A stretch of DNA of 64,000 nt from Sphingobium sp. Cam5-1 (GCF_015693305.1 NZ_CP065139.1:434001-498000), one strand, 5' to 3'; positions 9,107-18,716 are shown, counted from the first letter of the stretch. Notes: generated by a model from the letters alone, not told the origin. A program made the numbers and translations.

Positions 9107-9559
9107 TCATGCATCGCCACCCTTGATGAGCGTCATGCGCAGGCACTGGCACACAAGCTCGTCCCGCTGGTTCAGCATCCGATGCGAAAAAGTGACGACA
9201 CCCGCACCGGGCCGGGACTTACTCGGCCGCAGCTCCATGACTTCGGTCTCGGCGCGCAACGTGTCGCCCAGGAATACGGGCTTGGGCATGACGAGCTTGT
9301 CATAGCCCAGATTGGCGATCAGCGTCCCCAAAGTCGTGTCGCCCACTGACAGGCCGATCATCAATGCAAAGGTGAAGGTGCCGTTGACCAGTATCTGGCC
9401 AAATTCGCTCGCCTTGGCCGCTTCGACATCCAGATGCAGCGGCTGCGGATTATGCGTCATTGTCGAAAAAAGCAGGTTGTCGGTTTCCGTAACCGTCCGC
9501 CGGATTTCGTGAACAATGGTCTGCCCCACTTCCCATTGTTCGAAAAACTTCCCCGCCAT
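9107..9559 (-). CDS. MaoC-family enoyl-CoA hydratase
   Basis: A single hot-dog domain of 150 residues. Its start ATG shares a base with the stop of mccA (TGATG), so the two are translationally coupled. The segment TETDNLLFSTMTHNPQPLHLD carries the hydratase Asn/His dyad region of MaoC proteins. Position among MCC subunits and a thiolase suggests it hydrates an unsaturated C5 or C6 acyl-CoA in leucine/isovalerate breakdown, possibly taking the place of the usual crotonase-type methylglutaconyl-CoA hydratase, which is not present here. Itaconyl-CoA/mesaconyl-CoA hydration is an alternative. Confidence 0.88.
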   Translation of the reverse strand: MAGKFFEQWEVGQTIVHEIRRTVTETDNLLFSTMTHNPQPLHLDVEAAKASEFGQILVNGTFTFALMIGLSVGDTTLGTLIANLGYDKLVMPKPVFLGDTLRAETEVMELRPSKSRPGAGVVTFSHRMLNQRDELVCQCLRMTLIKGGDA

Positions 9560-11406
9560 CAACCTGCCTCCGCTTTTGCTATTTTGACGAGCAGCGTGCC
9601 TTCACTCACCTGCCCGCCTTCGACGCCATGCAGTTCGACGACTTCCCCGTCGAACGGCGCGACAAGGCCATGTTCCATCTTCATGGCCTCCAACGTCAAC
9701 AGCTTCTGGCCCTTCGTCACCCTGTCCCCCGCCGCGACGGACACGGAAATGATCCGCCCCGGCATTGGCGAGAGGATCGCGCCATCGGACGCCTCACCGC
9801 CTCCCAGTCCCGCAGCTCGCCAAGGCGTCAGCTGCCAACTCTGGCCACCTTCCGCGACGATCGCGCTGCGTCCAGTCCCGGCCCCGCTCGAAGCCGCCAG
9901 CGCAACCTCCACCGGCGCTCCATCCAACAGGAACCAGCCGTCGCGCCGCGCCTCCGCATTCAGACGAAAGCCCGCCATCGGCCCCGGTGCCGCGAGCTTC
10001 GAGGCCGCATCCTCCAAAGCCGCCGTTGAGGGCAAGGCCGCTGGCAACAGCGCCTCCCCCTCACGCCCGATAAGCCCGGTATCTACCCGACCATCAGCGA
10101 AATCCGGATGTTGGAGCGCCTTCGCCAAAAAGCCCGCATTGGTCTTGAGCGGCCATATGACCGTCTCCTCCAGCGTCGCGGCCAGACTCAGCCGCGCAGC
10201 ATCGCGATCAGGCCCCCAGGCGATCAGCTTCGCGATCATCGGATCATAGAAGGACGATATCTCCGCCCCCTGCTCCACCCCGGTATCGACACGATAACAT
10301 GGCCCGACATCGAAACGGTCCAGCCTGCCGATCGAAGGCAGAAAGCCCTTCGCCGGGTCCTCGGCATAAAGGCGCGCTTCCATCGCCCAACCGCTGATCG
10401 ACAGTTCATCCTGCGCCTTGGGCAAAGGCTCGCCCGACGCCACCCGCAACTGCCACTCGACCAGGTCCTGCCCGGTGATCTCCTCCGTCACCGGATGCTC
10501 GACCTGAAGGCGGGTGTTCATTTCCATGAACCAGATGCGGTCGGCGCTAAGCCCCTCCGACCCATCGGCAATGAACTCGATCGTCCCGGCGCCCACATAG
10601 TCGACCGCCTTGGCCGCGCGAACCGCCGCCTGGCAGATCGCCTCGCGCGTCTGTTCATCCATGCCCGGCGCGGGCGCTTCCTCGATCACCTTTTGATGCC
10701 GCCGCTGAAGCGAGCAGTCGCGTTCGAACAGGTGGACCACATTGCCGTGGCTGTCGCCGAATATCTGCACCTCGATATGGCGCGGGTTCGTCACCCATTT
10801 TTCCAGCAGCACCTGATCATTGCCAAAGGAAGACGCCGCCTCACGCTGGCAGGACAGTAGCGCATCGGCAAAGTCCGCCGCGCTATCGACCTTACGCATT
10901 CCCTTGCCACCACCGCCAGCGACTGCCTTGATCAGCACCGGATAGCCGATAGCGTCCGCCTCGGCTTTCAGTCTGTCGGGGCTCTGATCCTCCCCCAGAT
11001 AGCCGGGCGTCGTCGGCACGCCCGCCTCGCCCATCAGCTTCTTCGCCGCATCCTTGAGACCCATGGCGGTGATGCTGGCGGGATTGGGTCCGACCCAGAT
11101 CAATCCGGCGTCTATCACCGTCTGCGCGAACTCCGCATTTTCCGACAGGAAGCCATAGCCAGGATGAATAGCCTGCGCGCCGGTCTGCAAAGCCGCATCG
11201 ATGATGCGCCCCCCCAGCAGATAGCTTTCGCGCACCGGCGACGCGCCGATATGCACCGCCTCGTCAGCAGAACGGACGTGCAGCGCATCGGCATCCGCGT
11301 CCGAATAGACGGCGACCGTACGAATGCCCATCCGCCGCGCGGTGCGGATGATCCGGCATGCGATCTCGCCACGATTGGCGATGAGAAGAGACTGGATCAT
11401 CGCCAT
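9559..11406 (-). CDS. mccA: 3-methylcrotonyl-CoA carboxylase, biotin-carrying alpha subunit
   Basis: Biotin carboxylase plus biotin carrier in one 615-residue chain. Residues about 1-450 form the ATP-grasp biotin carboxylase (IANRGEIACRI at the start, GGGGKGMR loop, EMNTRLQVEHPVTE). The C-terminal biotinyl domain carries the acceptor lysine in LEAMKMEH near residue 576. With the beta subunit upstream it carboxylates 3-methylcrotonyl-CoA to 3-methylglutaconyl-CoA. Starts overlap the mccB stop (TGATG at 11406); GTG at 11409 and ATG at 11400 are alternatives. Acetyl- or propionyl-CoA carboxylase subunits look similar, but ivd next door settles the role. Confidence 0.94.
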   Translation of the reverse strand: MAMIQSLLIANRGEIACRIIRTARRMGIRTVAVYSDADADALHVRSADEAVHIGASPVRESYLLGGRIIDAALQTGAQAIHPGYGFLSENAEFAQTVIDAGLIWVGPNPASITAMGLKDAAKKLMGEAGVPTTPGYLGEDQSPDRLKAEADAIGYPVLIKAVAGGGGKGMRKVDSAADFADALLSCQREAASSFGNDQVLLEKWVTNPRHIEVQIFGDSHGNVVHLFERDCSLQRRHQKVIEEAPAPGMDEQTREAICQAAVRAAKAVDYVGAGTIEFIADGSEGLSADRIWFMEMNTRLQVEHPVTEEITGQDLVEWQLRVASGEPLPKAQDELSISGWAMEARLYAEDPAKGFLPSIGRLDRFDVGPCYRVDTGVEQGAEISSFYDPMIAKLIAWGPDRDAARLSLAATLEETVIWPLKTNAGFLAKALQHPDFADGRVDTGLIGREGEALLPAALPSTAALEDAASKLAAPGPMAGFRLNAEARRDGWFLLDGAPVEVALAASSGAGTGRSAIVAEGGQSWQLTPWRAAGLGGGEASDGAILSPMPGRIISVSVAAGDRVTKGQKLLTLEAMKMEHGLVAPFDGEVVELHGVEGGQVSEGTLLVKIAKAEAG

Positions 11407-13007
11407 CACATCCGGAAAATGCCGAACGACGGGCGCTCGGCGACAGGAGCGTTCAGCGTCGCCGCAAAGGCAAGGCCCAGCACATCGCGCGTCTGCGCCG
11501 GATCGATCACGCCATCATCCCACAACCGCGCGGTCGCATGATAAGGATTGCCCTCATCCTCATATTTCTGGCGGATCGGCGCCTTGAAGGCTTCCGCCTC
11601 CTCCGCCGTCCATTTCTGCGCATCCCGATGCACTGTCGCCAGCACGCTCGCCGCCTGTTCGCCGCCCATCACGGAAATGCGGCTGTTGGGCCAGGTGAAC
11701 AGGAAACGCGGACTATAGGCCCTGCCACACATGCCATAATTGCCCGCGCCAAAGCTGCCCCCGATCAGCAGGGTGATTTTCGGCACGCTGGCGGTAGCGA
11801 CTGCCGTCACCAGCTTCGCACCATTTTTGGCGATGCCCTCAGCCTCATATTTCCCCCCCACCATGAAGCCGGAGATATTTTGCAGGAACAGCAACGGTAT
11901 CCGTCGCTGACACGCCAATTCTATGAAATGCGCGCCCTTGACCGCGCTCTCGCTGAACAGCACGCCATTATTGGCAAGGATCGCCACCGGCATCCCCCAG
12001 ATATGCGCAAAGCCGCACACCAGCGTCGTCCCGTACAGCGCCTTGAACTCATGAAATTCGCTGCCATCGACAATCCGCGCGATGACCTCCCGTACATCAT
12101 AGGGCGCGCGGACATCCTGCGGCACGATGCCATAGAGTTCCTGCGGATCAAATTTTGGCGACACCGGCTCGCGCATGTTAACGTCGATCGCGGGTGCCGG
12201 CTGAAGCGTCGAGACGATGTCCCGCACGATGCTCAGCGCATGCTCGTCATTCTCCGCGACATGATCCACCACGCCGGACTTGCGCCCGTGCAGGTCACCG
12301 CCACCCAGATCCTCGGCGCTGATGACCTCGCCCGTGGCGGCCTGCACCAATGGCGGCCCGGCGAGGAAGATAGTCCCCTGATTGCGCACGATCACCGTCT
12401 CGTCCGACATTGCGGGCACATAGGCCCCACCCGCCGTACAACTGCCCATGACGCAGGCAATCTGAGGGATGCCCTGCGCCGACATTTGCGCCTGATTGTA
12501 GAAGATGCGCCCGAAATGATCGCGGTCGGGAAATACGTCGGCCTGATTAGGCAGGTTCGCGCCGCCGCTATCGACCAGATAGACGCAGGGCAGCCGGTTT
12601 TCGAGCGCGATCTCCTGCGCCCGCAAATGCTTCTTGACCGTCAGCGGGTAATAGGTGCCACCCTTCACCGTCGCATCATTGCAGACGATCATCACCTGCC
12701 GCCCCTCAACGCGGCCTATCCCAGTGATCAGCCCAGCGCCCGGCACCTCGCCATGATACATGTCATTGGCCGCGAGTTGCCCGATCTCCAGAAAAGGACT
12801 GCCGGGGTCCAGCAACCGCTCCACCCGCTCACGGGGCAACAGCTTGCCGCGCCCGACATGCTTGTCCCGCGCCTTGGCTGGCCCACCGATCGCCGCAGCG
12901 GCAACCTTCGCCCGCAATTCCTCCACCAACGCCAGATTATGGGCAGCATTGGTGCGAAATCCTTCCGCTTCCGGCGACAGCTTCGTGTCGAGCGCTGGCC
13001 CGCTCAT
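11406..13007 (-). CDS. mccB: 3-methylcrotonyl-CoA carboxylase, carboxyltransferase beta subunit
   Basis: A 533-residue carboxyltransferase with both crotonase-like halves. Visible features include [19 protein letters not shown], the [11 protein letters not shown] loop of the first half, and [18 protein letters not shown] and [16 protein letters not shown] of the second, which are characteristic of MCC beta rather than propionyl-CoA carboxylase. It overlaps ivd by four bases (ATGA) and mccA by one to four, so the carboxylase subunits are made from one message. Confidence 0.95.
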   Translation of the reverse strand: MSGPALDTKLSPEAEGFRTNAAHNLALVEELRAKVAAAAIGGPAKARDKHVGRGKLLPRERVERLLDPGSPFLEIGQLAANDMYHGEVPGAGLITGIGRVEGRQVMIVCNDATVKGGTYYPLTVKKHLRAQEIALENRLPCVYLVDSGGANLPNQADVFPDRDHFGRIFYNQAQMSAQGIPQIACVMGSCTAGGAYVPAMSDETVIVRNQGTIFLAGPPLVQAATGEVISAEDLGGGDLHGRKSGVVDHVAENDEHALSIVRDIVSTLQPAPAIDVNMREPVSPKFDPQELYGIVPQDVRAPYDVREVIARIVDGSEFHEFKALYGTTLVCGFAHIWGMPVAILANNGVLFSESAVKGAHFIELACQRRIPLLFLQNISGFMVGGKYEAEGIAKNGAKLVTAVATASVPKITLLIGGSFGAGNYGMCGRAYSPRFLFTWPNSRISVMGGEQAASVLATVHRDAQKWTAEEAEAFKAPIRQKYEDEGNPYHATARLWDDGVIDPAQTRDVLGLAFAATLNAPVAERPSFGIFRM

Positions 13008-14155
13008 GCGCCGATCAGCTCCCGGCCGATCAGCATGCGGCGAATCTCATTGGTTCCAGCCCCGATATCCAGCAACTTGGCATCGCGCATATAGCGTTCC
13101 ACCGGCCAGTCCTTCGTATAACCCGCGCCGCCCAGCGCCTGCACCGCCTCCAACGACACCCGCACCGCATTCTCGCTCGCCAGCAATATCGCGCCCGCCG
13201 CGTCGAAGCGCGTCGTCCTGCCCGCGTCACACGCCCGCGCCACCGCATAGACATAAGCGCGCGCCGAATTCAGCGCGACATACATGTCCGCCACTTTGGC
13301 CTGCATCAGCTGGAATGCGCCGATCGGCTTACCGAACTGCTGCCGCTCCTGAACATAGGGCACCACCGTGTCGAGGCACGCCTGCATGATACCCAGCTGG
13401 ATTCCGGCCAGCACAGTGCGCTCATAATCCAGACCCGACATCAACACGCCAGCGCCGCCATTCAGCGGCCCCATGACGTTCTCTTCCGGAACTTCGCAAT
13501 CCTCGAACACCAGTTCGCCGGTCGGCGATCCACGCATCCCCACCTTGTCGATCTTCTGCCCGATCGAAAAACCCTTGAACCCCTTTTCGATAAGAAAGGT
13601 CGTGATCCCCTTCGATCCCTCTCCCGTCCTGGCATAGACGACCAGCGTATCGGCATAGGGTGCGTTGGTGATCCAATATTTGGTGCCGTTCAGGATATAG
13701 CGGTCGCCCTTCTTCTCCGCCTTCAGCTTCATCGAAATGACATCGGACCCAGCACCCGCCTCCGACATGGCAAGGCTTCCGACATGCTTGCCGGAAATCA
13801 GCTTGGGCAGGTAGCGCGCCTTCTGCTCCGCATTGCCCCAGCGGCGAATCTGATTGACGCAAAGGTTCGAATGCGCGCCATAGCTGAGCCCGATGGAGGC
13901 AGAGGCCCGCGCAACCTCCTCCTGCGCGACCACATGTTCCAGATAGCCGAGGCCCAAGCCACCATCCTCTTCCGCAACCGTAATGCCGTGCAGGCCGAGC
14001 GCGCCCATGGCGGGCCACAGTTGGTCACGCGGGAACCAATCCTCCGCATCGATCCGCACGGCCAGTGGCGCGATCAAATCCGTCGCAAAGCGGTGGGTCG
14101 TTTCCCGGATCATCTGGGCATTGTCACCCAGAGCGAAATCGAAATCGGGCGTCAT
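13004..14155 (-). CDS. ivd: Isovaleryl-CoA dehydrogenase
   Basis: FAD enzyme of 383 residues that oxidises isovaleryl-CoA to 3-methylcrotonyl-CoA in leucine breakdown. The ACAD signatures are clear: [18 protein letters not shown] in the middle domain, [11 protein letters not shown] with the glutamate position used by isovaleryl-CoA dehydrogenases, RQQFGKPIG, and [17 protein letters not shown] plus GAGTNEIRR at the C-terminus. First gene of the minus-strand leucine operon; its promoter region is shared with the divergent LysR gene at 14245. Confidence 0.94.
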   Translation of the reverse strand: MTPDFDFALGDNAQMIRETTHRFATDLIAPLAVRIDAEDWFPRDQLWPAMGALGLHGITVAEEDGGLGLGYLEHVVAQEEVARASASIGLSYGAHSNLCVNQIRRWGNAEQKARYLPKLISGKHVGSLAMSEAGAGSDVISMKLKAEKKGDRYILNGTKYWITNAPYADTLVVYARTGEGSKGITTFLIEKGFKGFSIGQKIDKVGMRGSPTGELVFEDCEVPEENVMGPLNGGAGVLMSGLDYERTVLAGIQLGIMQACLDTVVPYVQERQQFGKPIGAFQLMQAKVADMYVALNSARAYVYAVARACDAGRTTRFDAAGAILLASENAVRVSLEAVQALGGAGYTKDWPVERYMRDAKLLDIGAGTNEIRRMLIGRELIGA

Positions 14156-14228
14156 GGCCTCTCCTGAATGTCTTTCGCCTTTCTACCATGCCGCGGGACG
14201 GCTGGAAAATTGACCAGACACTAATGAT

Positions 14229-14249
14229 ATCATAGATACGATCTATGAT
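14229..14249. promoter_or_regulatory. LysR-type palindrome overlapping the lysR start codon
   Basis: Arms ATCATAGAT (14229-14237) and ATCTATGAT (14241-14249) match perfectly around ACG. The core contains a T-N11-A LysR box, and the right arm includes the ATG of the LysR gene at 14245-14247. A second perfect palindrome, ATGATATCAT, sits at 14224-14233 and shares five bases with it. The layout fits autorepression plus control of the divergent ivd operon; binding itself is inferred. Confidence 0.6.
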
Positions 14250-15114
14250 TGAACGCTACCTCATCCACTATTTTCTGGCAGTGGTGGATCACGGCAACTT
14301 TTCCCGCGCGGCCCAACAATGCGGCGTGTCGCAGCCCACCTTGTCCGTGGGCATCGCCAAGCTGGAAGCGCAGATCGGGCACGTCCTGTTCCATCGCACC
14401 AATCGACGCGTGGAACTGACCCCGGCAGGCAGCCGGTTTGCCGCCCATGCCCGCCGGATCGAAGCGGAATTCGCCCGCGCCCAGCAGGCTATGGCGGAAA
14501 ATGACAGCAGCAAGCTCATCCGCCTCGGCATAATATCGACATTGCCTTCCCATTGGATCGAGCAAGCCACGCGTGAAGCCTGTCAGGCGAAAGGTGAAAG
14601 GCTGGAAATCGTTGAAGGACGCATGAGGGAATTGCTGCCGCGCCTTGAACGTGGCCGGATCGATGCCGTCATTGGCGTGCTGGACAATGATGCCCGCGCC
14701 CGCGAAACCCTGTTCGAGGAAGGCTACGCCCTTGCCATGTCCGACAGGCATCCGCTCGCCAGTCGAGAAAGGCTGGACGCAGATGAGGTCGCAGGCATGG
14801 ACATGATCGTCCGCCGCAATTGCGAGGCACTTGCCGCGGTCAGCCGCTTCTTCACACAGCGCGGCGTCCGCCCCTTCTTCACCGCTCGCACGGTGAGTGA
14901 CGACCGCGCGGTCGCCTTCCTCCGCGCCGGGCTGGGCATCACCGTCATGCCACGCTGCTTCCTGCAACCCGGCATAGCGATGCCCGCGCTTTCCGGCTTC
15001 GATCAACGTCGCAAGATCGGGATATTGATCGACCCGGCCAGCAGTGGGCGGGTTGAAGCCAGCGAAACCCTGCGCCGTTTTTCTTCCGAATTGCGGCGGC
15101 TACACGCCGCCTGA
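14245..15114 (+). CDS. LysR-family regulator, likely of the leucine/isovalerate operon
   Basis: A 289-residue LysR protein. The helix-turn-helix is at residues 18-40 (NFSRAAQQCGVSQPTLSVGIAKLE), followed by a linker helix and an effector domain resembling the CysB/CatR fold. It is divergent from ivd-mccB-mccA, the classic arrangement for a LysR regulator and its target, and a long palindrome covers its start codon. The inducer is probably an acyl-CoA or acid of the pathway, but this cannot be read here. It converges on the ThuA gene with only three bases between stops. Confidence 0.9.
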   Translation: MIERYLIHYFLAVVDHGNFSRAAQQCGVSQPTLSVGIAKLEAQIGHVLFHRTNRRVELTPAGSRFAAHARRIEAEFARAQQAMAENDSSKLIRLGIISTLPSHWIEQATREACQAKGERLEIVEGRMRELLPRLERGRIDAVIGVLDNDARARETLFEEGYALAMSDRHPLASRERLDADEVAGMDMIVRRNCEALAAVSRFFTQRGVRPFFTARTVSDDRAVAFLRAGLGITVMPRCFLQPGIAMPALSGFDQRRKIGILIDPASSGRVEASETLRRFSSELRRLHAA

Positions 15115-15117
15115 CCC

Positions 15118-16050
15118 TTATTTCGAAAGCGCGCCGCCCACACAGCGCGGTCCTTCCAGCCCAGCCGCCCAGGCGATGGCCCCGCCGATCATCTTGCGAT
15201 GCAGCGGTTCGCCATAGGTGGACGCGGCATGACCCAGCGCAGAATAAAATGCGCGCCCATCGCCCACGCAATGGGTCCATACCATCGGGTGGTCGGCGCC
15301 CATGCGGATGTCCTTGGGCTTGGTGAAGGGGAGCAGCTTTTCAAACGGGCTGTAGCTCTTCTCGTCGATGGTGACGAGAATGCGGTAGCCCTTGTCGCGG
15401 GGATTTGACGCGAAGGAATACCATTCGTCCGTCCGCCGCCAGACCTTCGGCAAATCACGCGTCGCGGGATGATCGCGATCCTCGACATTCAGCTTCGCCG
15501 TCTGAAATTGCGGGTCCATGATATGCCCGATGAACTGCGCGCCGATCAGGTCATCGACATACCAGCGCCACGCATATTGCGGGTCGCCACCCGCGCCATG
15601 CAAACCAACGAAGCCACCGCCCTTTTCCAGCCACGCGCGAAAGGCGCTGCGCTGCTCCGGCGTCAGCACGTCGCCGCTGACGCTGTTCCAAACCACCGCC
15701 TTGAACCGGGCGAGCTGCGCCGGATTGAATATGGCGGCATTTTCGGTCGTATAACTGGTCCAGCCACGCGCCTGGGCAATCTCCTCCAACGCGCGATTTG
15801 CGGCGACGATCTGCTCATCGTCGCGGAAACCATTCGTCTTCGAAAAGATCAGGATGGCGTTGCCGGAAAGCTTGGCGGGCAGCTGCGGCGGGGTCTTGTC
15901 ATAGCCAGCGCCAATGCCGAAGACGAGGCGGCCCGCATTGCCCGGCCCCACCGCCATCGTGAACATGACCGCCAGCGCGATCACCGCCAGGACAATGAAC
16001 GCCACCAGCCATTTAAGGACGCGCATCGCCATGCTCTTGCCCCTGGCCAT
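15118..16050 (-). CDS. Membrane-anchored ThuA-domain protein
   Basis: A 310-residue protein: one N-terminal transmembrane segment at about residues 11-31 (WLVAFIVLAVIALAVMFTMA), then a ThuA-like glutamine-amidotransferase-fold domain (ILIFSKTNGFRDDEQI, AVVWNSVSGDVLTPEQR, GGGFVGLHGAGGD) and ending DRHP-type and MVWTHCVGDGRAFYSALGH segments. The family is linked to trehalose or sugar utilisation and glycoside-active periplasmic proteins, but its chemistry is poorly defined. The anchor predicts a periplasmic domain. Confidence 0.85.
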   Translation of the reverse strand: MARGKSMAMRVLKWLVAFIVLAVIALAVMFTMAVGPGNAGRLVFGIGAGYDKTPPQLPAKLSGNAILIFSKTNGFRDDEQIVAANRALEEIAQARGWTSYTTENAAIFNPAQLARFKAVVWNSVSGDVLTPEQRSAFRAWLEKGGGFVGLHGAGGDPQYAWRWYVDDLIGAQFIGHIMDPQFQTAKLNVEDRDHPATRDLPKVWRRTDEWYSFASNPRDKGYRILVTIDEKSYSPFEKLLPFTKPKDIRMGADHPMVWTHCVGDGRAFYSALGHAASTYGEPLHRKMIGGAIAWAAGLEGPRCVGGALSK

Positions 16051-16076
16051 CGACTTCTCTCCCCCCTTTTAAACGA

Positions 16077-16769
16077 CTACCAGCTGTCCCGCCCGCGTAA
16101 CAGGACATCGACCGCATCGTCAGCGAAACTCGCCGCTTCTTCCCGGCTCAAGACCCGTATCGTTTCCTCCGTCCGACGCCATCCCTGGATCATGCTCAGC
16201 AATTGCCGGGCGACGCGCTGTGGATTTGCGGCAGGAACCGGGTCATTCTTCGTTCCCTCTGTGATTTCGTCGGTCAGGAACTGAAGTTCATAACAATATC
16301 CGATCTTGTAGAAGGTTTCGGCGATTTCGGGAAACCGCGAAGCTGTTGTCAGGATCAGCCGATCGAACTGCTGAATTTCCGGATTTCCCAATGACGTCAT
16401 CGCAATCCGGGCATGACGTTTCAGTCGCTCGGGAAACTCCTGCGGAAGATCGACATTATTGGCGCTTGCTTCATTGGACCATCTACGCACACGGTCTTCC
16501 ACAACCGCTTTCATGAGCGCTTCCTTGGTCGAATGGCGCGCATACAGGGTTCTTTTGGAAACCCCTGCCCCCTGTGCCACCGCCTCCATGGTGGTCGCCT
16601 CATATCCGACCGACAGGAACAGATCTCGCGCCGCGCTCAGGATCGCCTCATCGATCTGGCCTGCCTTTTTCTTGGGCGGTCGGCCGGTTCGGCGATTGGG
16701 CGTCAGCCGATCGGCGGCCTTTGCCTCACCGGAATCCGCCTCTTCTGTCGTCTTTCCCGTAAGCGGCAT
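16077..16769 (-). CDS. TetR-family transcriptional regulator
   Basis: A 230-residue TetR protein. The basic N-terminal region (TGRPPKKKAGQIDEA) leads into a helix-turn-helix at about residues 40-85 (ILSAARDLFLSVGYEATTMEAVAQGAGVSKRTLYARHSTKEALMKAV); the C-terminal ligand domain resembles the AefR-like C-terminal group. It lies downstream of the phosphotransferase-like gene on the same strand with a 126-base gap. That gap holds AGTTTAC (16781-16787) and GTAAACT (16827-16833), an inverted pair that may be its operator. Confidence 0.88.
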   Translation of the reverse strand: MPLTGKTTEEADSGEAKAADRLTPNRRTGRPPKKKAGQIDEAILSAARDLFLSVGYEATTMEAVAQGAGVSKRTLYARHSTKEALMKAVVEDRVRRWSNEASANNVDLPQEFPERLKRHARIAMTSLGNPEIQQFDRLILTTASRFPEIAETFYKIGYCYELQFLTDEITEGTKNDPVPAANPQRVARQLLSMIQGWRRTEETIRVLSREEAASFADDAVDVLLRGRDSW

Positions 16770-16780
16770 GTTCCACCCAA

Positions 16781-16833
16781 AGTTTACACTCTACGACCCT
16801 TATGTCCTTTCGAACCGTCATCACAAGTAAACT
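16781..16833. promoter_or_regulatory. Widely spaced inverted heptamers upstream of tetR
   Basis: AGTTTAC (16781-16787) and GTAAACT (16827-16833) flank 39 bases just upstream of the TetR start. GTAAACT recurs inside the hsaA promoter palindrome at 29146-29152. AT-rich heptamers are uncommon in this GC-rich DNA, but chance is not excluded. Confidence 0.3.
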
Positions 16834-16895
16834 CTCCACGCCGCACCGCATGGCTTCTCGGGCTCGGCCCTCCAGATAGATCAAGGTCGATGCCG

Positions 16896-18275
16896 TCAGC
16901 GACCTTGACCGGATGAAGCCTTCGCGGATTGGATCGGCGCAACGATCTGGCGGCATGCATCTCCAGGAGTGATGTCTTCGCACCATTCGCGGAATATATT
17001 GTCGACCCAGATTATCGCGGGCAGCAATCCACTATCCATCAATGCCTGATCCGAACGGTTCTGAATTGATGCCCAGACATCTGCCGGAACCTGATCAAGC
17101 ACAGCGGCGATTATATCCAGGATCGAGCAGATCGCCGTGGAATAGAGCGATGCCTTATATTGCAGGCGTAGCTCGACGGGATCCAACAGGATTCCGGACT
17201 TCTCCTCCAGTTCAGCCGTGAAGGTCCGGAGGACCAGATCAACCAGTTCCCGGTATCTTTCAGGCTCCGGCATCATCATCATGCCGCTCAACGCCTGCGC
17301 GATGCTCATTTGGCCCGCGCCTCCCCAATCGAGCAACCCGACCTTGAGCTCTCCCGACGGTTCGCGCCAATACCAGGCGTTATCCACGTTCAGATTTGGG
17401 TGGCAAAGGCCAGTATAATCACGGTCCTCGTGCAGATAGGCGATAACCGCATCCTTATGCTCCAGCCCGAACAGCACATCCTCTCGCCAACGTGCCATGA
17501 AGTCTGGATCGGACACCTCATCTATGAATAGATGTGGCGCGGTACGTGTGACGAATTTCTCCAGCCTCGCGATCTTGGCGGTGGCATCCGGTATCGGATC
17601 GAAGTCGCGCGCGGCTTTTCCAAAGGGAAATATTTTCTCGATGTCCGGCCCGAGCGCGCCGCGTTTTTGCGCCGCGACCAGACGCGCCAACGATCGTGCG
17701 AGCAGCACATAATGATCCTCGACATTGCTGATCTCGTGATCATATCCCTTGCGGTGAGCCGGCTCGATCGGCGCCACGCCGAAGGCGATACGCTCCGTAA
17801 TCAGGATATAGTTGGTCGTGCTACCAGAATAGTCACCGAAATAATATTTCGCCGTCGTGACCGGAAGATCAACTTCACGCGCAAGGCGCTGCATATCGAT
17901 CTCGCCGCTACCAAGGCGGATCAGGCCAAATTTATGATCGGCATCCGCCGGTGGAAACTTGGCGAACAGTTCGGTGTGCAATCCTTCTTCGTCCCGCGCA
18001 TAGGCTACGGTAAGAAGCGCTCGCTCGGATGCTCCTGGAACACTGATCGGATTCAGCGCGACTATTGCCGTGACTTCATTGTCGGCGGACATGACCCCCG
18101 AAGCCCGGAAGGCCTCTGTCAGAAACGCCGCACCAAATTCCGCCAGCATTTCTGGAGAGATGGGGAATACAAGACCATAATGATCGCCCGGTGCAACCGT
18201 CCGGTGCAATTGGTCGAACAGCTTTCGATCGGGCAGCGATCTACGGTGCGTCCGCATATGGCCCTGCATAGCCAC
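16896..18275 (-). CDS. Phosphotransferase-like (APH-fold) protein with altered catalytic loop
   Basis: A 459-residue protein of the aminoglycoside-phosphotransferase/EcKinase fold. The N-lobe has TNYILITERIAFG; the C-lobe has the Brenner-type loop at 292-299 (HPNLNVDN) and the metal-binding segment LLDWGGAG at 314-321. In active APHs the loop reads HxD; here the catalytic aspartate is asparagine (N294), while D316 is kept. It follows the VOC gene directly: its GTG start (18275) abuts the VOC stop, with an ATG at 18269 as alternative. Homologues occur in lipid and steroid degraders, but the role is unknown. Confidence 0.75.
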   Translation of the reverse strand: MAMQGHMRTHRRSLPDRKLFDQLHRTVAPGDHYGLVFPISPEMLAEFGAAFLTEAFRASGVMSADNEVTAIVALNPISVPGASERALLTVAYARDEEGLHTELFAKFPPADADHKFGLIRLGSGEIDMQRLAREVDLPVTTAKYYFGDYSGSTTNYILITERIAFGVAPIEPAHRKGYDHEISNVEDHYVLLARSLARLVAAQKRGALGPDIEKIFPFGKAARDFDPIPDATAKIARLEKFVTRTAPHLFIDEVSDPDFMARWREDVLFGLEHKDAVIAYLHEDRDYTGLCHPNLNVDNAWYWREPSGELKVGLLDWGGAGQMSIAQALSGMMMMPEPERYRELVDLVLRTFTAELEEKSGILLDPVELRLQYKASLYSTAICSILDIIAAVLDQVPADVWASIQNRSDQALMDSGLLPAIIWVDNIFREWCEDITPGDACRQIVAPIQSAKASSGQGR

Positions 18276-18683
18276 TCAGCCGTGCCGTTGACTGATCTGA
18301 AGAAGGTGTCCTTCAGGATCTTTCACAAAAGCGTGACGCCCGAAGCCTGGCACCTCCCGGTCTTCCACCACAGTGCCGCCCGCCTTCTCGACACGCCGCA
18401 AGCAGGCGTCGAGGTCTCCACTCGCAAAGCCGACGATGGATTCATTGCGAGCAGGCTGCGTATCCTCGGGAAAGCTCGCCAGAATGAACAGTGGGCCACC
18501 CTTGTAAGTCGACTGGTAAACGATTTCCACGACATCGCGACCAACGATCTTCGCTTCCATCCTGTTCATTTCCACAAGACCGAATACGGATTTGTAAAAT
18601 TGCTCTGACTTACCGATATCATGGACGATCAACTTCAGGAACATGAAGTCGATATCTTGTTCCGCACCAAAAGGTAGTTCCAT
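18276..18683 (-). CDS. VOC-superfamily (glyoxalase/dioxygenase-fold) protein
   Basis: A 135-residue single VOC domain: MFLKLIVHDIGKSEQFYKSVFGL at the start, a middle strand GPLFILASF, and FVKDPEGHLLQI at the end, the usual beta-alpha-beta-beta-beta halves. Possible metal ligands are H21, E49/E50 and the final E123 region, but pairing is uncertain. It is the first well-supported gene of a two-gene unit with the phosphotransferase-like protein. Could be a lyase, isomerase or binding protein; substrate not readable. Confidence 0.82.
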   Translation of the reverse strand: MELPFGAEQDIDFMFLKLIVHDIGKSEQFYKSVFGLVEMNRMEAKIVGRDVVEIVYQSTYKGGPLFILASFPEDTQPARNESIVGFASGDLDACLRRVEKAGGTVVEDREVPGFGRHAFVKDPEGHLLQISQRHG

Positions 18684-18716
18684 CTGTTCTCTCCTTTGTT
18701 GGTTTCAGCTTATATC

